NCBI GenBank assembly: GCA_022702705.1
Contig: CM040427.1
Location: forward strand, 14,593,625-14,657,624
Direction: 5' to 3'
Source: Papilionanthe hookeriana x Papilionanthe teres
Lineage: Eukaryota; Streptophyta; Magnoliopsida; Asparagales; Orchidaceae
Length of the DNA stretch: 64,000 nt
Shown: positions 41,707-52,800 of the stretch, in pieces
How the letters are laid out: each line of letters begins with the position of its first letter
How positions within the stretch are numbered: position 1 is the first letter of the stretch
Program-made: the position numbers and the translations under genes
Notes under the pieces: generated by a model
Told to the model about the DNA's origin: nothing
The model's input: only the letters and a program-made list of their open reading frames with translations
Database searches by the model: none

Positions 41707-42704
41707 AGTTGAAGAAGCGGATAAAGGGATGTATCTGAAAAAAAAAGTGGATTGAAGAAGATTCTATCTAATGTCTTCATCATTGTCCGTTTTAGCAAAT
41801 CTGTGTCAAATGGTTCAGATGGGAATCATGAAGGATATATTCCACCTAATGGAGAATGAATTTAAGTTCTTTTATTGTGCTAAGTTTTTATGTTGTTTTA
41901 AGTGTTAGTTTGTTGTGTTATGTATTACTATTTAGTATTTTATGTTTCGTAGTGTGTTGTAAATATGTTTGTGTTTTAAATACTTGTTTAAGTGAGTTGC
42001 TTAAGTGTTTAAGATGAAATCTTATCCAAGTATCTTGGATTAAAGATTTATATTTTGTACTTATAATTTGTGTTTGTTTAATTAAGTAAAAGTTTGTGTT
42101 TGTGTAAAACTAGTGTCGAATCTTTGTTAATTTATAAGAGTGTAATTCTGGAGATAAGAAGATTATAAGGTGATGTTATATTAATTAAAATTATTTAGGG
42201 GTTGATTAAGTGTGTGAAAATGTGTATTTAACAAAAAAATCGAAAACAACGCATTGACGGATATGAGTTGAGACCCCGTGCTTACGCGCCAGAGCTCCGC
42301 GGCTAAGCGCCATACTTTCGTACTTAGGTGTCGGTTTGCAAAAATCAGTTTTTAGGTTTAAAAACCCGAACCATTTTTGCACCTCATTGACATCTTCTAC
42401 ATTCGGATTTTGCGATTTGGAGAGCTAGGGCATCACTACATTAAAGATTCTTGAGCCATTTCAAGTGAAATTTGTTAGATTTGATCTTCTTGAGGTAAGA
42501 GCACTACTCCTAAGTAGAATTTTTTTATTTTCACCATATATTTTGAGTATATTTTGGAGAAATCCAAAAATAACTACTCATGGTACAAATTTGAGAAAAT
42601 GATTGAGAGATTACTTGGATTTAGTGGTTTAAGCTTTTAGGAGTTAAGTTTAATGATTATAAGTTGATTGTGGAATTTATATTAATTTTTATACAAACTT
42701 TAGA
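41707..42704 (+). other. Spacer between F extra ORFs
   Basis: AT-rich and noncoding, with the decayed tail of extra ORF 1 at 41707-41870 and one GC-rich cluster at 42268-42330. A T-rich leader of about 370 bases precedes the ATG of extra ORF 2. No other ORF is supported. Confidence 0.6.
42268..42330 (+). promoter_or_regulatory. Internal GC-rich F-type repeats upstream of extra ORF 2
   Basis: CCCCGTGCTTACGCGCCAGA and GCGGCTAAGCGCCATAC are near copies of the F LTR units (CCGCGGCTAAGCGCCAGGA and GCGCTTACGCGCGAC at 45682-45716). This is the third placement of the F-type repeat. Confidence 0.6.
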
Positions 42705-43853
42705 AATGGCACCAAAGAGGAGCAAAGCGAGAGCCACTTTCGATTCTGACAAGTTCGTTAGTTTTAAAGCTCAAGATCATTACGTTCATGCCTTACAGAC
42801 ACATAAACTAATCCAAGAGCGAGGATTTGATAAACCTGGTGGAGTAATAGAAGATATAATTGTAAGTCGCCCTTGGGACATATTCTTTTGTTTCACTGTC
42901 TTAGCTATTACTTCTGTTGTTCGGGAGTTCTATGCGAACTTCCTGGAATCAAAAGAGAACTTTGTTTTGGTACGAGGACAGCTGGTTCATTTTACTCATG
43001 AGGTAATAAATTAATTTTACCTATTGCCACCAAATATATTTTGTTTTTATTCGAATTATAATCCTACGGAGGAAGAATAGAATGAGATTATTATTGCTTT
43101 GACTGACGGGAGGGGATTATGGAAAATTATCAATGAGAGAAAAGTAAACTTCCCTGCTTCGAAGTTGAATGCCACCTCCAAGGCCTGACATTATTTCATA
43201 TCATCAAAATTGCTTCCTACAAATCATCTGAGTGAAGTGACAAGAGAAAGAGCCACTTTAAATTATTGTATTATGCAGAGGAAAACGATCGACATTGGAA
43301 AGATTATTTATGATTGTATTTGAATGTCTGCCAGAGCTGCCACCACTGCAGGTATGGGCTTTGCTTCCCTCATACACTCATTGTGTGAGCAGGCTAGTGT
43401 TAGATCTGAGAATTAGGAAGAAGTTCTTCAACCTCTGAAGCCTATTACTAGTGCAAATGTGAGAACATATGCTGAGCACTCAATTTTTGCTAGAGAGGAG
43501 GATTTTTTAGGGCATCCAGTGCATCTACTTATGCTGCATCTACATCTCATGCTTCCACATCTTAGGCATCTTTAGGTCAGTTTTCTGATTCACAGACTGA
43601 GGTTTTATAGAAGATGGAAGATAATATCAATTACACCGCTGATCGAGTTCACGATATAGAGGGGAAAGTAGATCATCTTGGAGATTATATTCAAATACAA
43701 AGTGAGTATGAGATGAATTACCACAACTACATGGATAGATTGATCGGAGGTGAATTTAGTGCTATGTTACCCACACATCCACAATTTACCCCATATGTGT
43801 CTACCCGTACTTGCAATGAAGGGGATGATGAAGAGGAATATGAAGATGATTAG
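42705..43853 (+). pseudogene. Element F extra ORF 2 (Athila env-like), broken
   Basis: The ATG at 42705 opens MAPKRSKARATFDSDKFVSF, a longer intact N-terminus than in D. Landmarks: VSRPWDIFFCFTVLAITSVV, REFYANFLESKENF and VLVRGQLVHFTHEVIN, then a stop at 43012. Degraded middle: ALTDGRGLWKI, NFPASKLNATSKA and RERATLNYCIMQRKTIDIGK. The C-terminal piece 43614-43853 (MEDNINYTADRVHDIEGKVD, YEMNYHNYMDRLIGGEF) ends in an acidic tail EGDDEEEYEDD. The order is the same as D extra ORF 2. Confidence 0.8.
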
Positions 43854-45365
43854 GATTGATATTTCATTTGTTTTATGTGTTATGTGATGTTTGTGTGGAC
43901 CTTTTTATTATATTATGATGTTTATTTTCATTTATGTTTGTCTTGTGGACTTTACTGATGTAATAGTTAGTATGTTACTTTAGTTTGATTTTATGTTAGT
44001 TGTGGAAGTTATATGTTTGCAAAATGTAATGTAAATGTCTGTGGTAGTAGTTGTGTTAGTTAATTTGTAGTGAATTTTTGTTTAGAACTTATTCCAGAAC
44101 CTGTTTGGGAAATTTAAAATCCTACTAAAATCCACTAATTAAATTTTATGCTTAACTTTTCAATTCACTACCATATTTTATGTTTTAGCATATTTTATGT
44201 TTTAGTTGTGGATTTTTGTTTAAGTGTGTGTGTATTTGCTTTTATTTCCTCCACTACTTTAAAAGTCTTTTGAATTTTTTTTAAAGTGTAAGGTTAAAAA
44301 AAATAAAAAAAATTGATATAGTTATTTTCATTCCTGCTTTTAATTATTATACCTGCATATTTAGGATATAAAATTTCTTGCAAGTGTGATACTTATAGTT
44401 TTCAATTCCTACCCATGTATCTTTTTACTATGCTTAAAGGTTTTATCATAATAAAAATTTTAAATTTTTAGGGAGTTGAAAAACAGATTTCAAAAACTTA
44501 AATTTTATTTGTTCTAAAATGTGCTATGAATAAAATTTAGAATTTTGATTGAAAAATAATTATGTGTATGAAGTTAAATTAGGGAAGTAAAATTTTGAAT
44601 ATAGAAATGAGTAAGAAAATTTAGTTAAAATCTATAGTCAAGATGAAAAATTTTAAGTTAAAAACTTCTTAATGAAGAAATGATGAATATTTTGTAACTA
44701 TTTTTAGTAAAGAAAGTTGTATTTTTGGAAAAGTAGAAGTATTAGACTTTTGTTTTTAATACTTAAGTTTCTTTTATTGAAAATAATTTTCAAAACTTTT
44801 ATTTTTTTCTATGTTAAAGATATATATCTACCTTACACTTAAGAAAGAAGTGTGGAATGCAAAATTATTAAAGGCCTGTCCAGATATAGTAATCCTTGCT
44901 TGAAAAGAAAAAATAAAAAAGAAAATAAAAATAAAAGAAAAAGAAAAAAAGAAAAAAGAATGTGAAAAATAGTATGTGAAAAAGGAATGAGAAGCTTAAG
45001 GATTAAAGAACCTAATCAAAAATTGGTTCCACACCTAATCTTTCTAAGAATATAAGACTTGAGAAAATCTTGAAGCTTATGAATATAGTATAGTTAGTAT
45101 AATTACTTTTAATGAAGAGTTTTGAGTAAAGAAAATAAAATGCCTAAGCCCTATATTTTGAAAAATCTACAAGTCTTTCTGAATAAGATAGGAACTTATA
45201 TTTTTCATTCACCTTTACTTAAGAGATTTCTAAACTTTAAATTGGTCTCATTTACTAAAGTTTTTTCTAAATTGGACTACTATATTTTTAGAACAAAATT
45301 TTAGAAACTCTTAAAGAAACTCATCACATAACTTGCTTGTTTGATTTTTATATGATTATAGTGTC
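43854..45365 (+). other. Element F 3' untranslated region
   Basis: AT-rich noncoding DNA with the anchor CAGATATAGTAATCCTTGC (44881-44899), the purine run 44903-44960, GAGAAGCTTAAGG (44989-45001), and no ORF of note. The 60-residue frame 45122-45304 has no visible homology and is probably chance. Confidence 0.65.
44903..44960 (+). other. Conserved internal purine run (F copy)
   Basis: A run of A with spaced G (AAAAGAAAAAATAAAAAAG and onward to AAAAAAGAATGTG) lies between the conserved anchors. It matches the D and inverted-block runs in position about 450 bases before the PPT. Confidence 0.5.
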
Positions 45366-45402
45366 ACTTGAGGACAAGTAACATTTCAAGTTTGGGGGAT
45401 TT
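45366..45402 (+). other. Polypurine tract with upstream palindrome (F)
   Basis: ACTTGAGGACAAGT at 45366-45379, then AACATTTCAAGTTTGGGGGA and TTT directly before the LTR start TGATACACC at 45403. Confidence 0.85.
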
Positions 45403-47218
45403 TGATACACCTAAAATATATAGTATTTTTATGCACATTTTTATACCTATTTTTGATGATATTGCACTTTAATGAAATGTTTTTTGTGTGTTTTTCTTGT
45501 AAGTCTGATTAAATGGATGAATGTGATGAAAAAAGTGAAAAAAGTGAAAAATAATCAAAATTGGAGCAAAAATGAAAAAAATTACAAAGTTGATCTGTGG
45601 CTGCTAAGCGCCGGAACCAATGCATACGCGCTAGAACCTCGCGGCTATGCACTAGAGTTGGAGCTTACACTAACAGACCCGCGGCTAAGCGCCAGGACCT
45701 CGCGCTTACGCGCGACAGTTATAAAAGAGGAGTTATTTTTTTAGGCGCAATTTTAAAGAGGTTTTTGAGGCATCTCTTGGTGAGAACGTGGGTAACTTCC
45801 TACTGGCGCCAAATTAAATTCAAATTACTCTTGAATAGATGCATCTCTTGGAAGATACGTTGAATCTGGACACAATTTGAAAAGATACGAAGACACCTTT
45901 TAGAAGAGTAGAAAAAGAAGAATTGAAGACCAGAAATGTGGTGTGTGTCAAATGTGTTTTGTGTGTAGTTTTTAAATGTGTTTAGTGAGGGAAATTAGAG
46001 ATTAATATTGTGGTTTTTTGTAGAGTGTGTGTTTGGTGTAGGAGAGTTCTTTTATTTACACACCATTCCACTTCACTGTCTTACTTTTCTATAGTTTGTA
46101 ATAGGATTAGAAGTGAGATTTGGAGTCTACAAAGTTGGGCGCCAACCTCTAAAGAGTCTTGTAAAGAAAGTAAAGTTTTCACAGGAACTTCAAGAGTGTT
46201 GTGGAGAGGATTTTCAGATAAATCTTTATCTTTGTTATTACATTTGGTTTTTAATTAAGACTTCTTGTATTTTCTCTATGATTTCTACTTTTAAACCAAG
46301 TTGTGATTGTCTTTTCTCCATAAATTTGGAGTAGTTTTCTTTATCTTTTTCTTTAATATGATGAAGTAATAAAATTATGGAAGTATATTGTGTGAAGTAT
46401 AGGATTTCAATGTTGGAAGAAGTTATGATGATTTAAAACCTTACACTTCATTTACTTCTTGATTTGACCAATTAAGATGTTAAAATTTGTTGTGAGAACA
46501 TGTAAGAACTGATATGGTATTGTCTCAGTGAACAATTAGAAAGAATCACATGAGATCTTATGAGTGAGAATGTAATCCATAAGATTAAGTGCAAATAAAT
46601 AGGGAGATATACTTTATGGGTGTAGAATTAGAGGACTTTAGAGTGACAGGCTAAAACCCCCAATTTGGTTTATTGTTTTATATTTTGATACGAGATGTTA
46701 GCCCCCAGGTTGAGGGAATCGAGGAAACTCTAGAGTGAGAGCAAGTATCTTTTCTGCCTAACCCGTCTTCAAGATTTATAAAATAATAGATTAACCTATG
46801 TTCTTTATAGCATCTCTAGTAATGGTAAAGAATATAATTGCTCCTATTTGGCACAACACATTTTAGATTCTTCTACAACAATAATTTACATGACTTGTTA
46901 CTCATTCATAAAAAGGAACAAGATATTTCATTTCCATTGGCTTACATCTTACAAAAAGTTAGTTAAAATAGTTGCTTACCTTCATTTCAAATTATAAAAG
47001 TTAAGAAAAATAATTGAACTTTCTTTCCTATAATATTATTTTTATTTTGGGTAAGATCTTTCTTAAAAAGTAAAAATATATTTTCTTATTTATTCTTTCC
47101 CTGTGGGTTCGATATCTTGGGGCTTAATCAGAAAGTCCTATATTACTTGATAACGATACGTATACTTGCGTAGAATCCCATTTTAAAATATCAATTTAAT
47201 CTCTGATTTATATTGGCA
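45403..47218 (+). mobile_element. Element F 3' LTR (Athila, F-type)
   Basis: An LTR of about 1.82 kb from TGATACACCT to TTGGCA. It contains the F-type GC cluster (45597-45716), the AAGTGCAAATAAATAGGG segment (46590), the TTTGGCACAACACATTTTA segment (46847) and the terminal block with CCTATATTACTTGATAACG (47137-47155). Beyond the end lies a decayed primer-site-like sequence, so another internal region may once have followed. Confidence 0.85.
45597..45716 (+). promoter_or_regulatory. GC-rich U3 repeat cluster, F-type
   Basis: Units CGGCTAAGCGCCAGGACC, GCTAAGCGCCGGAACC and CTCGCGCTTACGCGCGAC alternate within AT-rich LTR sequence. Internal relatives lie at 41224-41270 and 42268-42330. Confidence 0.6.
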
Positions 47219-47290
47219 TCAAATTTTTGGCGTCATTATAAATAAAAAGATATCAGTAAAAAAGTATCAATTCAAATATAAAACGTAAGC
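47219..47290 (+). other. Primer-site remnant and unassigned DNA after LTR F
   Basis: TCAAATTTTTGGCGTCATTA at 47220-47239 aligns with the CAAGTTTTTGGCGCCGTTG form of the Athila primer site. The next roughly 50 bases match nothing I recognise. Either a tandem element was lost here, or the resemblance is residual. Confidence 0.5.
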
Positions 47291-47299
47291 ATAAATATC

Positions 47300-48620
47300 C
47301 AGGATCACTCACTTGCTGTTTGGCTCATGTCTGATCCGCCTGTTCAATTCATCGCCTCCATCGAATCTTTCCTATCCTAATGTCTTGGGAGGATATTGTC
47401 GTTGCTTAAGCAGATAATCCAACGAGACTCACTGCCAGGTTGATTTGCTTCTTAGCCTTGACAAATGTTGCCACAACCGAGTAAGGAAACATCTTCGGAG
47501 CTTTAACCTATCCCGGGTTTAGAGACATAGCTTCTCATGCTTGACATTAAATTGTCGGTCGATTGCTTTCACCGGAGGGAAGCTTCATATTCCCGGCCAT
47601 TCATTCTCTTTGGGATTCATGCCCGTAATTCTGGTGTATACATATTAGTTACCCAAGTTTTTCTGCTCCTTGCTGGTAAAAGCTGCGATAAGTATAGAGA
47701 AATTATTAGTTAAACATATCATGGAAACCAATAAAGAAGAATTTAATATTTAGTTTTCCATTTACTTTTGTGCCCTGCGCGTCTTATAAATAAGTCCACA
47801 AATTAGGTTATTTATATGTTCTCGATCTTATGTAGACTTCTGAGTAGGCATCATGTCGGGCGGTATAAGCAAAAGACGGTCCTACTGGCCTTCGCGGGAT
47901 ATCCCCATCCTGTTTCGACATTGAGCAGTTCATTCACCACAGTTTGGTCGACCTAAAGTTTTTTGACCAATCCGAGTTTAGTGCCTTGATCTCCGATCAT
48001 CTTACTAATGTATCGGAGGAGGGTGATGGTAGGGGTAGTGGGAGTGAATCTTTCGGTGGCCAAAGCGAGGATCAATTGACTACTCATACTGCCAGACATG
48101 ATGCCTACTTAGCAATTTAGAAAAAATCAGAAATAGATAAATATCCCAATTCCTTACCTTATTTATAAGACACACAAGACACGGAAATAAATGGAGAACT
48201 AATTATTAAATTTTTCTTTCTTGATTTCTATGATATGATTAACTAATAATTTTCAAGTCCTTATCGCAGCTGTCTCCACCAAGGAACAGAAAAAACATGG
48301 GAAACTAATATATATACACCATAATTATCGATATGAATCTCAAAGAGAACTAAGGACCGAGAATACAAAGCTTCCTTCCAAGGAAAGCGAATAACTGACA
48401 ATTTAACGTTAGTCATGGGAAGCCGCGGCTTTGAACTGGGATAGGTTAAAGCTCCGAAGATGGTTCCCTACATGGTAAGACAAGATCCGCCAAGGGTAAG
48501 TCATAAATCATCTTGATAACGAGTCTCATCAGATACTCTGCATGGGAAGTGACAAGATCCACTTAAGACCTTGCGAGAGGGAAGATCCGGTCGAGTCGAC
48601 GAAATAACAAGTGAGCCATC
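47300..48620. repeat. Large inverted repeat, arms about 550 bp, spacer about 200 bp
   Basis: The arm 47300-47870 is matched in reverse complement by about 48085-48620. Examples: GAGTAGGCATCATGTCGGGC (47851 region) against GACATGATGCCTACTTAGC (48092), CTTATAAATAAG in both arms (47784 and 48164), AGCTGCGATAAG (47681) against CTTATCGCAGCT (48262), and CTTTAACCTATCCCGGG (47502) against GGGATAGGTTAAAG (48438). The arms have diverged by substitutions and small indels. A stretch TGCTCC/TTCCTTG...GCTGCGATAAG resembles sequence just inside the left LTR of element H (50778-50808). Confidence 0.75.
47870..48120 (+). other. Open frame across the spacer of the inverted repeat, no function assigned
   Basis: A frame without a clear ATG reads FDIEQFIHHSLVDLKFFDQS, then EFSALISDHLTNVSEEGDG and a Gly/Ser/Asp-rich end, closing with TAG at 48118-48120. 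An ATG at 47852 in another frame opens MSGGISKRRSYWPSRDIPIL and then stops. Composition looks protein-like, suggesting a frameshifted short gene. I do not recognise it. Confidence 0.35.
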
Positions 48621-49149
48621 TCTCCCCAACAAAACAAGTCAACCCATTAATCGACCGACGGACCAAAGCAGTAGGTCTCACAGAACCAATCAACCAGATT
48701 TGTCAAGAGAACCGACCATATTTGGACCAACCAATTGCCCCCTCTCGGCATAGGCGGATTTCACATTGCCGATCAACACGATCACTCACCTGCCGACCAC
48801 TAGTATTTACAAACTCATAAGTCATTGTAAACCATTATTTTTGTCATTATTATGACTGTCACTAATTCAAATTATACGCATTAAAACTATTAAGGGCGGT
48901 TATCATAACAGTTTCCACCTTTCTTAATTATACTAATTAGACCCCTTTTAATAGGCAGACTCAAATGGAATAGGGGGGTGCTCTCTGGCATCCTCTGGAG
49001 GAATAAATTACTGTGCTCCCTCTCTCTGTCTTGCCTCTTTTGATTCTAACTGTGAGGATATGCTCATAATAAAGATAAGTTAGGATCCAAAATTATGTAA
49101 ATATATACAAATTGGAGCAGTGTATAGGTAAAAAATTTAAACGCAATTA
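48621..49149. other. Intergenic DNA upstream of fructokinase, nothing recognised
   Basis: It contains overlapping short chance ORFs (48571-48820) and a short CT-rich stretch at 49015-49040. No RNA gene, transposon motif or credible coding segment is seen. Confidence 0.5.
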
Positions 49150-49267
49150 TGCGAACTAATTAGATACAGATTAGATATAAATTGATGATATTGAAATGAT
49201 ATTGATTATGCAAACTAATTAGATACAGATTAGATATAAATTGATGATATTTAAATAATATTCATCT
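49150..49267. repeat. Tandem duplication of about 59 bp in the fructokinase 5' flank
   Basis: ACTAATTAGATACAGATTAG begins at 49155 and again at 49214, with AAATTGATGATATT in both copies. The units are two, directly adjacent, about 220 bases upstream of the start codon. It could alter spacing of promoter elements. Confidence 0.85.
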
Positions 49268-49487
49268 GAATATCATCCCAATATCATAACTTATCCCGCA
49301 CCTAATGTACGATCTTTTTAACATGCTCTCTTCGGTCTCAACGCATGTCTAATACGATCTTGTGGCCTTCTTTCCTTCTTGATTTCGAGCAAATCGTTGC
49401 ACACCGACTCTCCTTCTCCACTCCATCTCATCTCCTCTGCCAAATCCACTGCCTCCTCCCACATCTCTCTCTCTATTGGCAATTTCC
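49268..49487 (+). promoter_or_regulatory. Fructokinase proximal promoter and 5' leader region
   Basis: AT-rich sequence to about 49320 gives way to a pyrimidine-rich leader (CTCCTTCTCCACTCC, CTCTCTCTCTATTGG) before the ATG at 49488, a composition common in plant 5' leaders. An upstream ATG at 49345 opens a 77-codon frame that overlaps the fructokinase start in another frame. Whether it is in the transcript depends on the start site, which I cannot place. No clear TATAAA box is seen close by. Confidence 0.45.
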
Positions 49488-49889
49488 ATGTCCGCATCAA
49501 AGGGGAATGATGGCATTGTTGTCAGCTTCGGCGAGATGCTCATCGATTTCGTCCCCACAGTGGCTGGCGTTTCCCTAGCGGAGGCGCCGGCGTTCGTCAA
49601 AGCCCCTGGAGGCGCTCCAGCGAACGTTTCCATCGCCGTTTCACGGCTCGGAGGCTCCTCCGCCTTTATCGGGAAGCTCGGCGACGACGACTTCGGCCGG
49701 ATGCTCACTGAAGTCCTGCGGGATAACGACGTCTCCGTCGCTGGCGTTCGCTTCGACGGGTTCGCACGCACAGCACTTGCTTTTGTCACTCTCCGCGCCG
49801 ACGGCGAGCGCGAGTTCATGTTCTATCGACATCCTAGTGCTGACATGCTCCTCTCACCTGCTGAGCTTGATCTAGAGCTCATCCGAAGA
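49488..49889 (+). CDS. FRK: Fructokinase exon 1 (residues 1-134)
   Basis: The start ATG at 49488 gives MSASKGNDGIVVSFGEMLID. The in-frame TTG upstream is not used. The exon holds the sugar-binding N-terminal region, GGAPAN and GKLGDDDFGRML, and ends LDLELIRR at the GT donor 49890. It is strikingly GC-rich compared with the AT-rich flanks. Confidence 0.93.
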
Positions 49890-52800
49890 GTATTTATCTT
49901 CTTATATTGTAATATTTGGGATTAAATGCTAATTTTTAGTTATGTTTTCTTCTCGATTGAATGATTTCTTTCTTATTTGTTGAATTTAGTTTAGGGTATT
50001 AGATTTGAATTCCATCTTATTGGGCGTTTTGGATTGTGATTTCATTATTGTTTTCCAATGCTTGCACCATCTTAGGACTTCCAGCTTCAGAACTTTTTAT
50101 GCATGCTCTGTTTTGTTGTCTCCTTTTTGGCTTCTTAAGCTTCGTAGATGCTTTTCATCTACTAAAACATCATTTTTGTTTTGTTCAATGCGGTGAAATT
50201 TCCTTTATGCATAATATGTAATATTATTGTGCTTCAAATATTGTATATATATTTGTTCAATCCAAATCTGTCTGGGAGGCCCGCCTAAGGAATAGAGCGC
50301 TGGAAGGGTGGTGGAGAGAGAGAGAGGATAGCAATAGCCCAATAATGAACGATAATTTTGCGTAACCTTTATTCATGAAATAGACCATCTATTTATAGGA
50401 ATGGATTATTGTATATTTACACATTGTACCCCTAAAGCATGTAGATACGGACAAGGTATTCCAATCCATACATGAATATTACCTATGAGACCCATGGGTG
50501 TGGCCGAGTGTTCATGAGGCCGGGTGGCTATTTTTTGAAGATTCACGTCCACTTCCTTGGAGCTAGAGGTTTCGTTTTCCTTCCTCGGTTTATCTCTCGT
50601 CTGTCTAAGATGTTTCGTCTTCTTGGTATGTGGAATTGGACGATTGAGCGTGCGGCCTTGAGTCGTCCTAGGTAAATCAAGCGGGGCCTCATCATCTCTT
50701 CTGTCATCCATGAGATGTCTTTGCAATTCGTGCTGGCATAATTTTGACGTACATATTAAAGTTTCCTGATACTCTTGCTCCTTGATAGCGACAACTGCGA
50801 TAAGGACAAGAAAATCTGAATTTTGGAAATAAGTTATGACATTAGTTGCTATTTAGTGCGCAATAATTAATCACGTCTTGATTTTGGTGCCAAGATTGTT
50901 ATAAACATGGTGTAAATACGTATATTTTGAGTGTTCTTTTGAATTCATCTCCATTACTACTTTAGTGGTGCTGAGTATGGAAGGGGGGAAGTTTATGAAT
51001 TCCGCTGGCGAGGAGGCTTAAGCTTTGGTGTTCATATCTATGAAGAAGAGGGCGAAAGTTGGCTCAAAGGTCGAGTGACCTACGAAACGCTTCATACCTG
51101 AGACGAGGGCTCCTGACCCGCTGGTTGAAATATGGTCTTCCAACTCGAATAACAGTTGCTCCACGAAAGGGTTTTTGATGGTGGAGGGCGGCTTCCCATT
51201 GAAGAAATGGCGTATGATAGATAGGGACCTTTCGGAAGATGATCAGGTGGGCCAAATTGCTCTTCCTCTGACCTTTCCAGTGTTGAGGGAGGGAGTGAGT
51301 CAAGAACCTGCCATTGAACTTTTTCTTTCGGAAGTGCAGCTGAAGGGCGAGCATGGAGTTGCTCTTGGCTCTCAATCCACCTCCCAACGTTAGTCGGTGG
51401 GACAGGAGGTCGGAGGAGAGATGTTCTCCTTCACTACTTTTAACCCAGACTGGTTGATGGGTCCATCCCGAGCGAGGGGACTAAGACTCCTCCCCTTGTC
51501 GAGTTAGGGAGTTCGAAAATCGGCATTGCAGTGGATTCTAGATCTGCTGAGGATCCTCTGCTCTTTGGAGTGTCTCTTTGTTATGAATTAATGAGCCTGA
51601 CAGGGGGGACTAATGTTCCAGTCCCACTGTTTCTACCCAGGTTTTACTTCCTCAGGAGGGCGACCTTCTTCGTTACCCGCTTTTAGGGCAGCTGGAGGAG
51701 CTGCAATCCAGACTCAAGAAGATGCTATTTAAGGGGAGATGATGTCTCTGAAGGTTGAAGTGGCCGCCGTCTGGGAGAAAATTTCGGTCTCTTGTCTCCA
51801 TGCTGAAATGAATAGAGTGGATAATGTTAGGATGGGGCGAAAGATAATGTTCAAGCGGGTTTCTCAGTTGGGATACATTTCGATTGAGGTGTCGATTGAT
51901 AATTTTGTGAATTTTTTCCTTTCCGAGTGGGCGATTGTTAGCGGGTGAAGAGAGTTTAAATATATTTTATTTTGTGAACTAATTTATGCATATATATTTT
52001 ATTTTGTTATTCGGTATCTATATGTTCTTATTTTCAGATGCGTTTATTGATTCATCGATAGGCGCATTTGATTTAACACTTTTTCCGCACTTTGATGTGA
52101 TGAATATACTTTATTGGCCCCGTAGCGTTTTGGCTCCTGCTTTATAATATAAGTTGGTGAAACGGGCATCTACCTCACACTATCCTTTTCGTTTCTTTCT
52201 TGTGACTCCCTTCTCCCTTTCGTCACGCCATGGCTCCTAGATACTCTTCCAAACTTTTATGTGTGAGCTCACTCGGTATGTCGTCAGTTATCTTGTAGAG
52301 GTAGAGACGACTCGTTTTAAGTCTTTTGTCTTTGTGTTGGACGTCCAACTCCGTGCGACTCGCTAGAGGGGAAAGTTCGACTAGAAATTACGGTGATGAC
52401 TTGGTCGTTTATGTTGACCAATTCAGATACGAGTTGAGGTTGCCATTCTGCAGTGAGGTGAGGTCTATTTTCAACAGTTTTGACATCATCCCCACTCAAG
52501 TCATGCCGAACTCTATTGCAATAATAATGACCTTCATCATTTATCTCCTGCGTATTGAGATTCTTTGGTTAATTGAGCTCTCTTATTTCTTTGGCTTCAA
52601 GTTTGACTGAGTTGGTTATGCTGTGTTCTTGTCTGGCCCAAAGCTTCGGGTCGTAGGGGTCGAGAACAAGTTGAAGGACTGACGGTCAAAGTTTGTGACC
52701 GCCACACACCGTCGCGGCTAGGTGATTCACTTTAGGTCGATTGCTAGGGAGGTGGAGAGACCAAAATGCTATCGGAGCACACTTGTGTTTATGCGGACAT

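Noticed and set aside
45122..45304. 60-residue ORF in the F 3' region
   Set aside because: No counterpart in the D or inverted-block 3' regions; AT-rich chance frame.
49349..49819. 156-residue minus-strand ORF over fructokinase exon 1
   Set aside because: Shadow of the GC-rich exon; the plus-strand frame has family motifs and splice sites.
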